Below, piece after piece: positions 35,264 through 43,815 of a DNA stretch of 64,000 bases; within the stretch, counting starts at the first letter, position 1; each line of letters begins with the position of its first letter. The stretch spans positions 1,054,001 through 1,118,000 of the forward strand of contig NZ_JBEPOH010000001.1 of the NCBI RefSeq assembly GCF_040546685.1. Direction: 5' to 3'. Under the pieces are notes generated by a model that saw only the letters and a list, made by a program, of their open reading frames with translations, searched no databases and was not told the DNA's origin. The translations under genes were made by a program, and so were the position numbers. The stretch comes from Variovorax sp. OAS795. Lineage in GTDB: Bacteria; Pseudomonadota; Gammaproteobacteria; Burkholderiales; Burkholderiaceae_C.

Positions 35264-36760
35264 CTACTTGCCGCCCTTGGCGGAAGGCAGCTTGGACACC
35301 AGTCGCAGCGAGACGGTGAGGCCTTCGAGCTGGTAGTGCGGACGCAGGAAGAACTTGGAGGTGTAGTAGCCGGGGTTGCCCTCGACCTCTTCCACCACCA
35401 CCTCGGCCGCGGCCAGCGGCTTGCGCGCCTTGGTTTCCTCGGACGAATTGACCGGGTCCCCGTCCACGTAGTTCATGATCCATTTGTTGAGCCAGCGCTG
35501 CATGTCGTCACGCTCCTTGAAGCTGCCGACCTTGTCGCGCACGATGCACTTGAGGTAGTGCGCGAAGCGGTTGCAGGCAAACAGGTAGGGCAGGCGTGCG
35601 GCCAGGTTGGCGTTGGCCGTGGCGTCGGGGTCGTCGTACTCCGCCGGCTTGTGCAGCGACTGCGCGCCGATGAAGGCCGCGAAGTCGGAGTTCTTGCGGT
35701 GGATGAGCGAGAGCAGTCCGGCCTTCGAAAGCTCGGCCTCGCGCCGGTCGCTGATGGCGATCTCGGTCGGGCACTTCTGGTCCACGCCGCCATCGTCGCT
35801 CGGGAAGGTGTGCAGCGGCAGGTTCTCCACCGCGCCGCCCGACTCGATGCCGCGGATGCGCGAGCCCCAGCCGTAGAGCTTGTACGAGCGGTTGATGTTG
35901 GTCGCCATGGCGTAGGCCGCATTGGCCCACGAATACTTGCTGTGGTCGGCGCCCGCCGTGTCTTCCTCGAAGTCGAACTCCTCCACCGGGTTGGTGTTGG
36001 CGCCGTAGGGCGTGCGCGCCAGGAAGCGCGGCATGCACAGGCCCAGGTACTTGGAGTCGTCCGATTCGCGGAGCGACCGCCAGGCGGCGTACTCGGGCGT
36101 GGAGAAGATCTTGGTCAGGTCGCGCGGATTGGCGAGCTCCTGCCACGACTCCATCTGCATCAGGTTGGAGCTCGCGCCCGTGATGAAGGGCGCGTGCGCG
36201 GAAGCCGCGATCTTAGCCATCTCGCCCAGCAGCTCGACGTCGGGCGGGCTCTGGTCGAAGTGGTAGTCGCCCACCAGCGCGCCGAAGGGCTCGCCACCGA
36301 ACTGGCCGTACTCCTGCTCGTAGACCTTCTTGAACAGCGGACTCTGGTCCCACGCGGCGCCCTTGAACTTCTTGAGCGTCTTGCTCAGGTCCTTCTTGGA
36401 GATGTCCATCACCCGGATCTTCAGGTGCTCGTCCGACTCGGTGTTGTTCACCATGTAGTGCAGGCCGCGCCAGGCGCTCTCGAGCTTCTGGAAGTCCTCG
36501 TTGTGGAGGATCGCGTTGACCTGGTCGGTGAGCTTCTTGTCGATTGCCGCGATCATGGCCTGGATCGACTTGGTCACGTCCTTGCCGATGACCGTGCTGT
36601 TGCTCAGCGCCTGCTGCGCCAGCGTGAGCACGGCCGCCTCGACGGCGCTCTTGGCCTCGTCGCTGCGGGGTTTGAACTCCTTTTGCAGGAGCGATGAAAA
36701 GTCGCTCCCCGCGTACGCGACGTCCTTGAGTGCGCTCTGCTGCTCGAGTGCTTCTGCCAT
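35264..36760 (-). CDS. tssC: T6SS sheath subunit TssC (VipB)
   Basis: A 498-residue large sheath protein. Landmarks: LESAWRGLHYMVNNTESDEHLKIRV, FGALVGDYHFDQSP, PFITGASSNLMQMESW, MPRFLARTPYGANTNPVEEFDFEE, NLAARLPYLFACNRFAHYLK and the C-terminal YYTSKFFLRPHYQLEGLTVSLRLVS. Start complement 36760 follows GGAGAAAGC. It pairs with TssB to form the contractile sheath and lies 32 bp after tssB, in the invariable tssB-tssC order. Confidence 0.97.
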   Translation of the reverse strand: MAEALEQQSALKDVAYAGSDFSSLLQKEFKPRSDEAKSAVEAAVLTLAQQALSNSTVIGKDVTKSIQAMIAAIDKKLTDQVNAILHNEDFQKLESAWRGLHYMVNNTESDEHLKIRVMDISKKDLSKTLKKFKGAAWDQSPLFKKVYEQEYGQFGGEPFGALVGDYHFDQSPPDVELLGEMAKIAASAHAPFITGASSNLMQMESWQELANPRDLTKIFSTPEYAAWRSLRESDDSKYLGLCMPRFLARTPYGANTNPVEEFDFEEDTAGADHSKYSWANAAYAMATNINRSYKLYGWGSRIRGIESGGAVENLPLHTFPSDDGGVDQKCPTEIAISDRREAELSKAGLLSLIHRKNSDFAAFIGAQSLHKPAEYDDPDATANANLAARLPYLFACNRFAHYLKCIVRDKVGSFKERDDMQRWLNKWIMNYVDGDPVNSSEETKARKPLAAAEVVVEEVEGNPGYYTSKFFLRPHYQLEGLTVSLRLVSKLPSAKGGK

Positions 36761-36792
36761 GATGCTTTCTCCTGGTGGTCCGGTGGTGTTGG

Positions 36793-37308
36793 TCAGGCGG
36801 CGGGCGCGGTGCCGTCTTCGGGTTTCTTGCTCGCGGCCAGCGTGGCCAGCAGCGCCGGGTCTTCCAGCACCTTGGCCAGCAGGTCCTCGGCGCCGCCCTT
36901 GCCGTCCATGTAGGTCACCAGGTTCGACAGCTGCGTGCGCGCTTCGAGCAGCTTGCTGAGCGCGTCGACCTTGCGGGCCACTGCGGCGGGCGAGAAGTCC
37001 TCCATGTTCTCGAAGGTGATGTCCACCTTCAGGTCGCCTTCGCCGGTCAGCGTGTTGGGCACGGAGAACGCGGCGCGCGGCTTCATGGCCTTCATGCGCG
37101 AGTCGAAGTTGTCGGTGTCGATCTCGAGGAACTTGCGGTCGGCCACCGGTGCGAGCGGGTCGACCGGCTTGCCCGAGAGGTCGGCCAGCACGCCCATCAC
37201 GAAGGGCAGCTGGATCTTTTTCTCGGCGCCGTAGAGTTCGACGTCGTACTCGATCTGTACCCGGGGCGCCCGGTTTCTGGCGATGAATTTCTGACTGCTC
37301 TTGGCCAT
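36793..37308 (-). CDS. tssB: T6SS sheath subunit TssB (VipA)
   Basis: A 171-residue small sheath protein: SQKFIARNRAPRVQIEYDVELYGAEKKIQLPFVMGVLADLSG, then FENMEDFSPAAVARKVDALSKLLEARTQLSNL. The N-terminal helix is the usual binding site for ClpV and TagJ, both encoded in this locus. It has AAGGAG eight bases ahead of ATG 37308 and lies between tssA and tssC in one minus-strand unit. Confidence 0.97.
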   Translation of the reverse strand: MAKSSQKFIARNRAPRVQIEYDVELYGAEKKIQLPFVMGVLADLSGKPVDPLAPVADRKFLEIDTDNFDSRMKAMKPRAAFSVPNTLTGEGDLKVDITFENMEDFSPAAVARKVDALSKLLEARTQLSNLVTYMDGKGGAEDLLAKVLEDPALLATLAASKKPEDGTAPAA

Positions 37309-37377
37309 GGGAAGTGCTCCTTGCGGGTGTGGATGGGTCGGGCCGGTAAAACTGGGAACGAAAAAGATGAGGCGGGC

Positions 37378-38409
37378 TTACTCGGACGGGCGCTTGCCGG
37401 TCACGTTCTCGATGGTGTCCATCGCGTTGGGCGCGAGGTTGGCCATGATCTCGAGGAAGCTCACGCCAATGAGCTTCTTCGCGCGTTCGATCAGGAGCGG
37501 CGCCGGATTGCCGGGCTCCGCCTGTTCGAGATAGCGGATCACGCGGTCGAGCATCTGCACCGCGTCCTGCCGGTTCTGGATCTCGCCGCGCGCGGCGGCC
37601 GGGCGCGATGCGCCGGCGCCTTGCGATTCGTCGGTATCGGCGGCGGCCCCGGCGTCCACCTCTTCGGGGGCGCCGCTCGCGAGGCTGCAGGCCCGCTGCA
37701 GCACGCGGCCGATGCCGCGCAGCACGCCCAGGTCGATGGCATCGCCGCGGCCGGTGCGCTCGGCCAGCAGCGCCTGCAGCTTTTCGACCAGGCCCGGCAC
37801 GCTCACCGCGGCCTGCAGGAGTTCGGGGCGATCCGCCTGGATCGCCTCGAGGCCGCCCTGGATCTGCGACATCGAATAGGTGGCTTCGCCGCCGACGGCC
37901 GTGAGCGCATTGCTCGCAATGGCGATGTCGCGCACGCGGATCGGGCCGACACCGGCCGCCACGCCCACCTGCGCGTCGTACAGGTCGCGCAGCACCATGT
38001 TCTCGTCGGTGAGCGGTGCCAGCGCATTGAGGCGCATCGTGGGGTCGTTGTCGTCGTCCGCATCGAGCGTTGGATGTATGCCGTCCCAGAAGCGGTCGAA
38101 CAGGCCGACGAGCAGCTGGAGCCCGGCGACGAAGCCCGGCACGCCCTGCAGCCGCGTGGATGCGCGCAGCAGCAGGACGGCGGCACGCACGTCCTTGCTC
38201 CGGCGCAGGATGGCGTCGGACTGTTCGGCCACGTCGCGCCACTCCGGCTCCACCGCGGGGATCACGGTGTCGCCGAACTGCTGCTCGGGCTTGCCCTGCG
38301 CGGAGGCCGCCAGCGCGGTGAACGCGGCGTCGTACTCCAGGTCGTCGCCGCACGGCGATGCCTCGCCGATGGGCGTGAGCAGGGCTTCGACAAGTTCGTT
38401 GGTCAGCAT
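37378..38409 (-). CDS. tssA: T6SS protein TssA (ImpA family)
   Basis: A 343-residue TssA with the N-terminal ImpA domain (LTPIGEASPCGDDLEYDAAFTAL, EPEWRDVAEQSDAILRRSKDVRAAVLLLRASTRLQGVPGF, FWDGIHPTLD) and a short C-terminal dodecamer-type end (RQDAVQMLDRVIRYLEQAEPGNPAPLLIERAKKL, then SFLEIMANLAPNAMDTI). It primes baseplate and sheath assembly. It is the first gene of the minus-strand unit tssA-tssB-tssC-hcp-CHAP. The start is ATG 38409, divergent from tssJ. Confidence 0.95.
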   Translation of the reverse strand: MLTNELVEALLTPIGEASPCGDDLEYDAAFTALAASAQGKPEQQFGDTVIPAVEPEWRDVAEQSDAILRRSKDVRAAVLLLRASTRLQGVPGFVAGLQLLVGLFDRFWDGIHPTLDADDDNDPTMRLNALAPLTDENMVLRDLYDAQVGVAAGVGPIRVRDIAIASNALTAVGGEATYSMSQIQGGLEAIQADRPELLQAAVSVPGLVEKLQALLAERTGRGDAIDLGVLRGIGRVLQRACSLASGAPEEVDAGAAADTDESQGAGASRPAAARGEIQNRQDAVQMLDRVIRYLEQAEPGNPAPLLIERAKKLIGVSFLEIMANLAPNAMDTIENVTGKRPSE

Positions 38410-38480
38410 GTTGCCTGTTCGAGTTGGCTGGTGATAATCAAAGATGCGTCCGAACCGGTCAATGCAACGAAGGGAATAGC
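38410..38480. promoter_or_regulatory. Short divergent promoter region between tssA and tssJ
   Basis: Only 71 bp separate the tssA start (minus) from the tssJ start (plus), so both promoters must lie here or overlap the coding ends. An AT-richer patch (GATAATCAAAGATG, 38431-38444) is the likely -10 area for one or both directions. No operator is identified. Confidence 0.4.
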
Positions 38481-38999
38481 ATGCGCACGCTGGGTACATA
38501 CCATTCGTCCTATGGACGCTCTCCTGCCGCGGTTGCGCGGCGCGTGGCACTGGCCTCGGGGCTCGCATTGGCCGGCGCGCTGATGGTCGGTTGCGCAGCA
38601 CCACCCAAGCCGGTGGTCACGCCGGTGTCGATCACGCTGGTGGCGGGTGCCGACGCCAACCCCGATGCGCGCGGCCGCGCATCGCCGCTCACGGTGCGTG
38701 TGTATGCGCTCAAGACGCCCGGCCCGTTCGAGGGCGCCGACTTCTTCTCGCTGTTCGAGAAAGACCAGGCCACGCTCGGCGCCGAACTGGTGCAGCGCGA
38801 AGAGATGCTGCTGCGCCCTGGAGAAACCAGGAAGCTCGACCTCACCTTGCCGGCCGATGCCAAGGCCATCGGCGTGATGGCCGCGTTCCGCGACCTGGAC
38901 CGTGCGCGCTGGCGCGAAGTGCGCGCCGTCGAACCCGGCAAGCCGCAGACGCTCACGGTGACCTTCGGCGCCCGGCAGATCCGCGTCGACGCCAAATAG
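38481..38999 (+). CDS. tssJ: T6SS outer-membrane lipoprotein TssJ
   Basis: A 172-residue lipoprotein with lipobox LMVGC and lipidated Cys38. The mature part is the TssJ beta-sandwich: VSITLVAGADANPDARGRASPLTVRVYALK, FSLFEKDQATLGAEL, RPGETRKLDLTLPADAKAIGVMAAFRD and TFGARQIRVD. It anchors the TssL-TssM membrane complex to the outer membrane. Start ATG 38481 follows AGGGA. It is convergent with the shortened tssM-like gene, 17 bp apart. tssK, which usually follows tssJ, is missing. Confidence 0.93.
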   Translation: MRTLGTYHSSYGRSPAAVARRVALASGLALAGALMVGCAAPPKPVVTPVSITLVAGADANPDARGRASPLTVRVYALKTPGPFEGADFFSLFEKDQATLGAELVQREEMLLRPGETRKLDLTLPADAKAIGVMAAFRDLDRARWREVRAVEPGKPQTLTVTFGARQIRVDAK

Positions 39000-39016
39000 C
39001 TTCGCGCGCCGTCCGC

Positions 39017-40135
39017 TCATGGCGGTGCCGCATGGCCCGGCGAAGGCCGGCCGGAGCGCGCGAGCGGCTGGTCCGCCGGCAAAAAATGCGTGAACAGGTC
39101 GTGCACGAACGCACCGCCGGCGGCACCTGACGCAGCGGCCGTGAAGTACAGGCCGCGCCAGCGCAGCCCGCGTGCCGGGCGCGCGGGGCTTTCGAACAGG
39201 GCCTCGGCCACCTGGCGCAGCGCGGGCTGCAGCGCGCGCATCGCCTCGATGAATTCATGGATCGCAAGCCGGCCCCTTGCGCCCGGCTGTTCACGCAGCA
39301 GCGCCATGCGCAGCGCGTGCAGCTGCCGCGCCACGGGATCGAACACGGCATCCAGCCGTGCGGCCGCCGGCTCATTGCCGGCGATCGGCTGCGCCATGCG
39401 ATGGCCGATCGCCTGCGCCAGCACTTCGGGCGGCAGCGCACCGCGCAGCGTCGCATAGCCCGCCAGCTGCTCCAGGCCCGTCACCACCAGGTAGACGGGA
39501 AGTTGGAGGCGCAGGGTTTCGCCGGCCTCTTCGAGCAGCCGGTGCATGCGGGCCGCCAGTGGGTTCATCGTCTCGGCGCCCTGGCGCAGCAGCTCGCTCG
39601 CGGCCACGCACACCACCAGCCCGTGCAGCGGCTGCCGCTCGCGCCGCTCGGCCAGGGCCAGGAGCGCCTGCAGCCAGAGGCCGCGCGTGCGTGGCGCCGC
39701 CGCCGCTTCGCTGACGGCGGTGGGATGCAGTTCGATGGCGGCCATCGAACCCGTGAGCCACCAGCGCCAGTACGGATCGCCGAAGGGCTCGCTGCCCGAA
39801 GGCGCCAGCCGCTCGGCATTCGCCGCGGCCAGCAGCCCGGGCAGGTTGGCCGCGGCGTCGCCGATGAAGAGAAACCACGGCACTGGTGCGTTGCGTTGCC
39901 GGTGTGGCTGGCGCAGCGCCTGGCGTGCCTGCGACATGGCGTCGCGCAGCGCGTCGATCGCGGCCTCGTCGATGTCGGCGGCCTGCGGGCCCAGGGCACC
40001 GATGCGCCGCCGCAGCGCGCGCCTTCGGGCACCGCGGCCGGCGTCGCGCACGCTGGCGTACAGCAGCACGAAGCCGGCCAGGCACAGCGACAGCAGCAGG
40101 CAGAAGAGAAGGATGGGCGACGGTGCGATGTTCAT
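39017..40135 (-). CDS. Short TssM-like (IcmF N-terminal-like) protein
   Basis: A 372-residue protein. One clear membrane helix lies at the start (ILLFCLLLSLCLAGFVLLYASV) followed by an Arg-rich stop-transfer stretch. The body resembles the cytoplasmic part of TssM/IcmF: PWFLFIGDAAANLPGLLAAAN in place of the usual Walker region, LHGLVVCVAASELLRQGAE, LRLQLPVYLVVTGLEQLAGY. A real Walker A GxxxxGK(S/T) is not visible. It is far shorter than a normal TssM (about 1100-1200 residues) and has no periplasmic IcmF C-terminal domain. It overlaps tssL by four bases (ATGA type). Either a domain-only paralogue or a remnant. Confidence 0.7.
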   Translation of the reverse strand: MNIAPSPILLFCLLLSLCLAGFVLLYASVRDAGRGARRRALRRRIGALGPQAADIDEAAIDALRDAMSQARQALRQPHRQRNAPVPWFLFIGDAAANLPGLLAAANAERLAPSGSEPFGDPYWRWWLTGSMAAIELHPTAVSEAAAAPRTRGLWLQALLALAERRERQPLHGLVVCVAASELLRQGAETMNPLAARMHRLLEEAGETLRLQLPVYLVVTGLEQLAGYATLRGALPPEVLAQAIGHRMAQPIAGNEPAAARLDAVFDPVARQLHALRMALLREQPGARGRLAIHEFIEAMRALQPALRQVAEALFESPARPARGLRWRGLYFTAAASGAAGGAFVHDLFTHFLPADQPLARSGRPSPGHAAPP

Positions 40136-41460
40136 CGCGCGGCGGTTTCGAGCGACACGAAATCCGCGATCAGCCGGTCGCCGCCCTTGTTGGCCGCGAG
40201 CGCTTCGCGCAGGCGCAGCAGATAGGCCGAGGCGAGTTCGAACGGTGGCCGGTCGGCGGTTTCGTTGAACGGCATGGGAGACGAGAGCACGGTCACCAGC
40301 ACGCTGCCGAACGGCGGGCCCACGAGCCAGCTGGAAGGAATCTCGCGGCCGAGTTCGAGCTTTTCGCCGGCGCGCAGCCGCGTGGCGACCTGGCCTGCGT
40401 TCAGGTGCATGACGGCGCCGTCGGCCGTGTAGTAGTCCACCCACAGGTAGCTGTCGTGGTTGGGCGCCGCCACCAGCATCCGTACGCTGTCGCCCTCGCG
40501 CAGCTGTCCGTTCCTGGCGGTGGGGGCTTCCACGTCCAGCCCGTAGGCCTTGTCGCGGTTGCGCAGCTGGTAGGGCTTGAGGATGGCGAACACCTCGCAG
40601 TGCGGCCACAGGCGCAGGTCGATGTCGAACGCGGGAGAGCCGACGCCCGGCATCGCAGCCACTTCGCGCTCGACTCTCTTCACGTCCTCGGGCAGCGAGA
40701 CGAAGCCGCTCACGCGCAGCCTGCCGTCCTTGCCGGCGGTGGCCGCGAGGTCGGCGCAGGCATAGGTCTGCAGGTGCTGCTCGATGCGCTGCCCCAGGTT
40801 GGGTTCCACGGCGGGCGGCCCGGCAAGCCAGAGCCACCACAGCAGGACCACCAGCGGCACCAGCAATGCGAGCGCGCCGCCGGCACGCAGCAATGCGCGG
40901 TCGCGGCGCCGGGGGTCGTGCGATCCCGGAGGGTCCGGCGCGCGATAGGGTTGCGGCGTGATGCGGTCCTGCACCAGGCTGCCGAGCGGCAGTGGTCGCA
41001 GCCGCAGTTGCCTTCCGTGCAGGTCCTTCAGCTTGCCGAGCTCGCCCTGGTCGCCGTCCTCGAAGTAGTACTGGCCCTTGAAGCCATGCACGAGCGCATG
41101 CCAGTAGACCTCGCGCACCTCGTCGTCTGCGGCGGTCAGCGACGACAGGTGGTGGAAGAACTCGCTGTGCGCGTTGTTCGAATTGAAGAGTTGCGCCTGC
41201 AATGGCGCGGGGCTGGTTGCCGCGTCGGGATGGCGCGCCAGGATCTCGTCCATCCAGGCCACCATGGCGAAGGCCGCCGATTCGACCTGTGCCGCAGGCG
41301 TGCCCGCTGCAGCCGCCGCGGCGCGCGCCGCGTCCAGCAGGCGGCGGGCCTGCTGTTGTGCACCATCATGGGACAGCGTGGGGCGGCCGGCGGCATTCGA
41401 TGCGTCGAGCGCGAGGCCGTAGGAGAGGAATGCCGAAAAACAGTCGAGCAGACGGGCCAT
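40132..41460 (-). CDS. tssL: T6SS membrane protein TssL with BON-like and DUF4384-like periplasmic domains
   Basis: A 442-residue DotU/TssL protein. Residues 1-180 are the cytoplasmic DotU domain (FAMVAWMDEILARHP, LFNSNNAHSEFFHHL, VYWHALVHGFKGQYY). A single membrane helix spans about 191-213 (LLRAGGALALLVPLVVLLWWLW). The periplasmic part is unusual: residues 222-305 look BON-like (LRVSGFVSLPEDVKRVEREV), and 320-410 resemble DUF4384 (LREGDSVRMLVAAPNHDSYLWVDYY). The common OmpA/peptidoglycan-binding tail is absent. Start ATG 41460. It is the first gene of a two-gene minus unit with the short TssM-like protein. Confidence 0.87.
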   Translation of the reverse strand: MARLLDCFSAFLSYGLALDASNAAGRPTLSHDGAQQQARRLLDAARAAAAAAGTPAAQVESAAFAMVAWMDEILARHPDAATSPAPLQAQLFNSNNAHSEFFHHLSSLTAADDEVREVYWHALVHGFKGQYYFEDGDQGELGKLKDLHGRQLRLRPLPLGSLVQDRITPQPYRAPDPPGSHDPRRRDRALLRAGGALALLVPLVVLLWWLWLAGPPAVEPNLGQRIEQHLQTYACADLAATAGKDGRLRVSGFVSLPEDVKRVEREVAAMPGVGSPAFDIDLRLWPHCEVFAILKPYQLRNRDKAYGLDVEAPTARNGQLREGDSVRMLVAAPNHDSYLWVDYYTADGAVMHLNAGQVATRLRAGEKLELGREIPSSWLVGPPFGSVLVTVLSSPMPFNETADRPPFELASAYLLRLREALAANKGGDRLIADFVSLETAAR

Positions 41461-41705
41461 GAACCGCGCCCGTTCACTGCGCTTGCATGGCGAAGGATGC
41501 CTTGCACCGGCGTCTGCAGCGATGGCACATGCCCATGTCCCGGGTTCCTTCGAATAGGCGGCCATTCTTCCAAACGCGAGGCGGCGCACGCCATACCGCT
41601 TGGGGTCTATGCCGTTCGACGGGCAAACCGGCCTTGCTGGGCGAGGCAATCGCCGGTATCTTCGGCGTACGCTGAGTTCAATGCACGCTGGGACTGGGAC
41701 ATGCC

Positions 41706-42389
41706 ATGAAAATTCTGATCGCCGACGACCACCGGCTCGTCATCGAGGCGGTCAAAGCCAAGTTGTCGGAGCTCGAGCCCGGCATCGAGTTCGTCCTGGC
41801 GATGAGCGTCGACGAACTGCTTGCCGGCGCCACCGACGAGCTCGACCTGGCCCTGATCGACCTCAACATGCCCGGTGCCGACGGCCAGGCCCACATCGAC
41901 GAAATCCGCCGCCGGCATCCGGCCTTGCCGGTCATCGTGCTTTCCGGCTACGAAGACCCCGCCATCATGCGCAGCGCGCTCGAACGCGGCGTGCTCGGCT
42001 TCATTCCCAAGGCGTACTCGCCCGAGGTCATGCTGTCGGCCGTGCGGCTGGTGCTGGCTGGCGGCGTCTATGTGCCGCCCATGATGCTGACGGCGCTGCC
42101 GCCGGGCATCGTGGCCGGCGTACCGCCCGCGCAGAACGGCGACGCGCGCTCCGCGGGCGCATCGTCGGCAACGCTGGAGCACCTGCGCAGCGTGCTCACC
42201 GAGCGCCAGGTCGAGGTGCTCCAGCTGCTGTCGCAGGGCAAGCCCAACAAGCTCATCGGCCGCAGCCTGGGCATCAGCGAAGGCACCGTGAAGATCCACC
42301 TGGCGGCGATCTTTCGTGCGCTCAACGTGCGCAACCGCACCGAGGCGGTGGTGGCCGCGCAGGCCCTGACCGAAGCGCAGCAGGCCTAG
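41706..42389 (+). CDS. LuxR/NarL-type response regulator (orphan)
   Basis: A 227-residue response regulator. Receiver domain residues are intact: acidic pair D7-D8, phospho-acceptor D52 in LALIDLNMPG, S80 and K102 (FIPKAYSP). The C-terminal LuxR helix-turn-helix is LTERQVEVLQLLSQGKPNKLIGRSLGISEGTVKIHLAAIFRAL. No histidine kinase gene is adjacent. It is divergent from tssL, sharing a 245-bp upstream region (41461-41705), so it could control the T6SS membrane genes or the small genes that follow; neither is shown by sequence. Confidence 0.93.
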   Translation: MKILIADDHRLVIEAVKAKLSELEPGIEFVLAMSVDELLAGATDELDLALIDLNMPGADGQAHIDEIRRRHPALPVIVLSGYEDPAIMRSALERGVLGFIPKAYSPEVMLSAVRLVLAGGVYVPPMMLTALPPGIVAGVPPAQNGDARSAGASSATLEHLRSVLTERQVEVLQLLSQGKPNKLIGRSLGISEGTVKIHLAAIFRALNVRNRTEAVVAAQALTEAQQA

Positions 42390-42674
42390 GCCGCGCAGCT
42401 GCGCCGCGGGCCAGTTCGCTGGCTCAGGTGCAGCTGAGCTTCATGGCCTCGGGCCGACGCTCACGCTGTCCCAGTGCCGGGTCTTCCACGCGGACAGGCA
42501 CCAGCAGGATCGCCGCGTCCCGCCCGGCTGTTTGCCCCGCGCAACTCGGCCGTGGAAATCTCCGCGCATGGCTGCTCCCCGGATGCGCGCATTTCCTACG
42601 CTGCCCGGTGCGCGAGATGTCCAGTCTGTATCCGATCCATCTCATTCTTTTTCTCTTTCCGATCGAAGGAAACC
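42390..42674. other. Intergenic region with TTTCCTACGC element
   Basis: 285 bp between the response regulator and the acidic protein gene. No credible gene on either strand. It contains CGCGCA directly followed by TTTCCTACGC (42592-42601), about 75 bases before the next start; the same pair of words recurs at 44302-44311 ahead of another small gene. It may be part of a shared promoter. A GAAGGAAACC ribosome site lies at its right end. Confidence 0.4.
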
Positions 42675-43073
42675 ATGGCCACGAGCAGCATCCTGGGAGG
42701 CGACTACCTGCCGATGGAACCGAAGGGAACGGACGTCGACAGCCTCGGCCCCAGCGACACGAGCGACAGCGGAAGCGACGTGCGCACCTCGCGCGAACGC
42801 ACCGCCATTCCCGAAGACGCCGCGCAAGGCGCGATCCCCATTGCGCACGACAGCAGCAGTGATGCGGAGGGCACCGGCGAGCGCGCATCGGCGGATGCGC
42901 CGCCGCCTGCCGCCGATGCCGACATCCTGCCGGACCGCATCGGCATCTTTCCGGACAGCGCCGCCGACGTGGCCGCATCCATCGACAACGACGATGCGGG
43001 CACGCCCGACCAGCTGGCCGATGCCGGCATCGATGAAGACGAAACGGAGGACGCCGGCGACGAGCCCGATTGA
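42675..43073 (+). CDS. Small acidic low-complexity protein
   Basis: A 132-residue, very acidic protein rich in Asp, Ala, Ser and Gly (DSLGPSDTSDSGSD, ENDDAGTPD-like stretches, ending EDETEDAGDEPD), with no signal peptide or membrane segment and almost no aromatic residues. It is probably disordered. AAGGAAACC precedes ATG 42675. No family recognised. Its setting among other small genes suggests stress-related expression, but nothing in the protein shows this. Confidence 0.65.
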   Translation: MATSSILGGDYLPMEPKGTDVDSLGPSDTSDSGSDVRTSRERTAIPEDAAQGAIPIAHDSSSDAEGTGERASADAPPPAADADILPDRIGIFPDSAADVAASIDNDDAGTPDQLADAGIDEDETEDAGDEPD

Positions 43074-43086
43074 GGCGAAGCCCGGT

Positions 43087-43551
43087 GTGAAACGCATGCA
43101 CGGCCCTCCTCTCGAATGCGCACTGCAGAGTCTCCAGCAGCTGGCCTATGCCCGGATCGCACGCGAGTTCCATCGCGCCAGGCAGGCGCGCACCGACCTC
43201 GATCTGGAGACCGACACGGTGATGGACGAAGCACACCGCCGCGTGCTGCACTGGGAGCGGGTGCTCGCGGAACTGCGGCTGCTGTTCGACGATCAGCGCC
43301 AGATTGCCAGGATCAAGATTGCGCGGGCGCTCTACCTGCGCATGCTGCTCGAAAGCGCACCCTCGCGCCTCCAGTCGTGGAGCGACAGCGCCAGCATGGG
43401 CGAGATGCCGCACTCCCACCTGTTCGAATGGATCTCCTACGATTTCGAACGGCTCGAACTGGCCGAGCTCGAAGGCTCCATGTCGACAGAGGAAGCCGCG
43501 TCCTACGCGCAGGCGCTCGACGCGCGCGCCAGCAGCATGCGCGAGGAGTGA
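43087..43551 (+). CDS. Hypothetical helical protein
   Basis: A 154-residue mostly alpha-helical protein (QSLQQLAYARIAREFHRARQART, HWERVLAELRLLFDDQRQIARIKIARALYLRMLL, FEWISYDFERLELAELEG). No signal peptide or known motif. The start is taken as GTG 43087, close behind GAGG/GAAG; ATG 43096 is the alternative. It lies 13 bp after the acidic protein and is likely co-transcribed with it. Not recognised. Confidence 0.6.
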   Translation: MKRMHGPPLECALQSLQQLAYARIAREFHRARQARTDLDLETDTVMDEAHRRVLHWERVLAELRLLFDDQRQIARIKIARALYLRMLLESAPSRLQSWSDSASMGEMPHSHLFEWISYDFERLELAELEGSMSTEEAASYAQALDARASSMREE

Positions 43552-43567
43552 GCTTCACGCGCCCGCC

Positions 43568-43795
43568 TCAACCCCGGCCCAGCACGACGGCCTTGTCCTG
43601 GATGTAGCGGTCGAACTCGATCTTGGGAATGGCCGCCGTCAGCGACTGGCCGTTCTCCGTCCAGGTGAGCACGACGCTGTCGTCGGCCATGAGGACCTGG
43701 ACATCGCCCTCGGGAATCTTCAACTGCGGGCCATCGCCCGCACGGAACTCCACGTTGCCCACGATGCGGGCGTCGATCTGCGTGGTGGAAGTCAT
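43568..43795 (-). CDS. Small hypothetical beta-rich protein
   Basis: A 75-residue soluble protein (TTQIDARIVGNVEFRAGDG, GDVQVLMADDSVVLTWTENG, AIPKIEFDRYIQDKAVVLGRG) with alternating hydrophobic pattern, probably a small beta-sandwich. Start complement 43795 follows GGAACAC. It ends 17 bp from the convergent gene at 43551. It runs with the exported protein upstream of it on the minus strand. Family unknown. Confidence 0.6.
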   Translation of the reverse strand: MTSTTQIDARIVGNVEFRAGDGPQLKIPEGDVQVLMADDSVVLTWTENGQSLTAAIPKIEFDRYIQDKAVVLGRG

Positions 43796-43815
43796 CGGCT
43801 GTGTTCCTTCGTGGC

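Noticed and set aside
42424..43419. 331-residue minus-strand gene across 42424-43419
   Set aside because: It opposes two better-supported plus-strand genes with ribosome sites and has the Arg/Cys-rich composition of a shadow frame.
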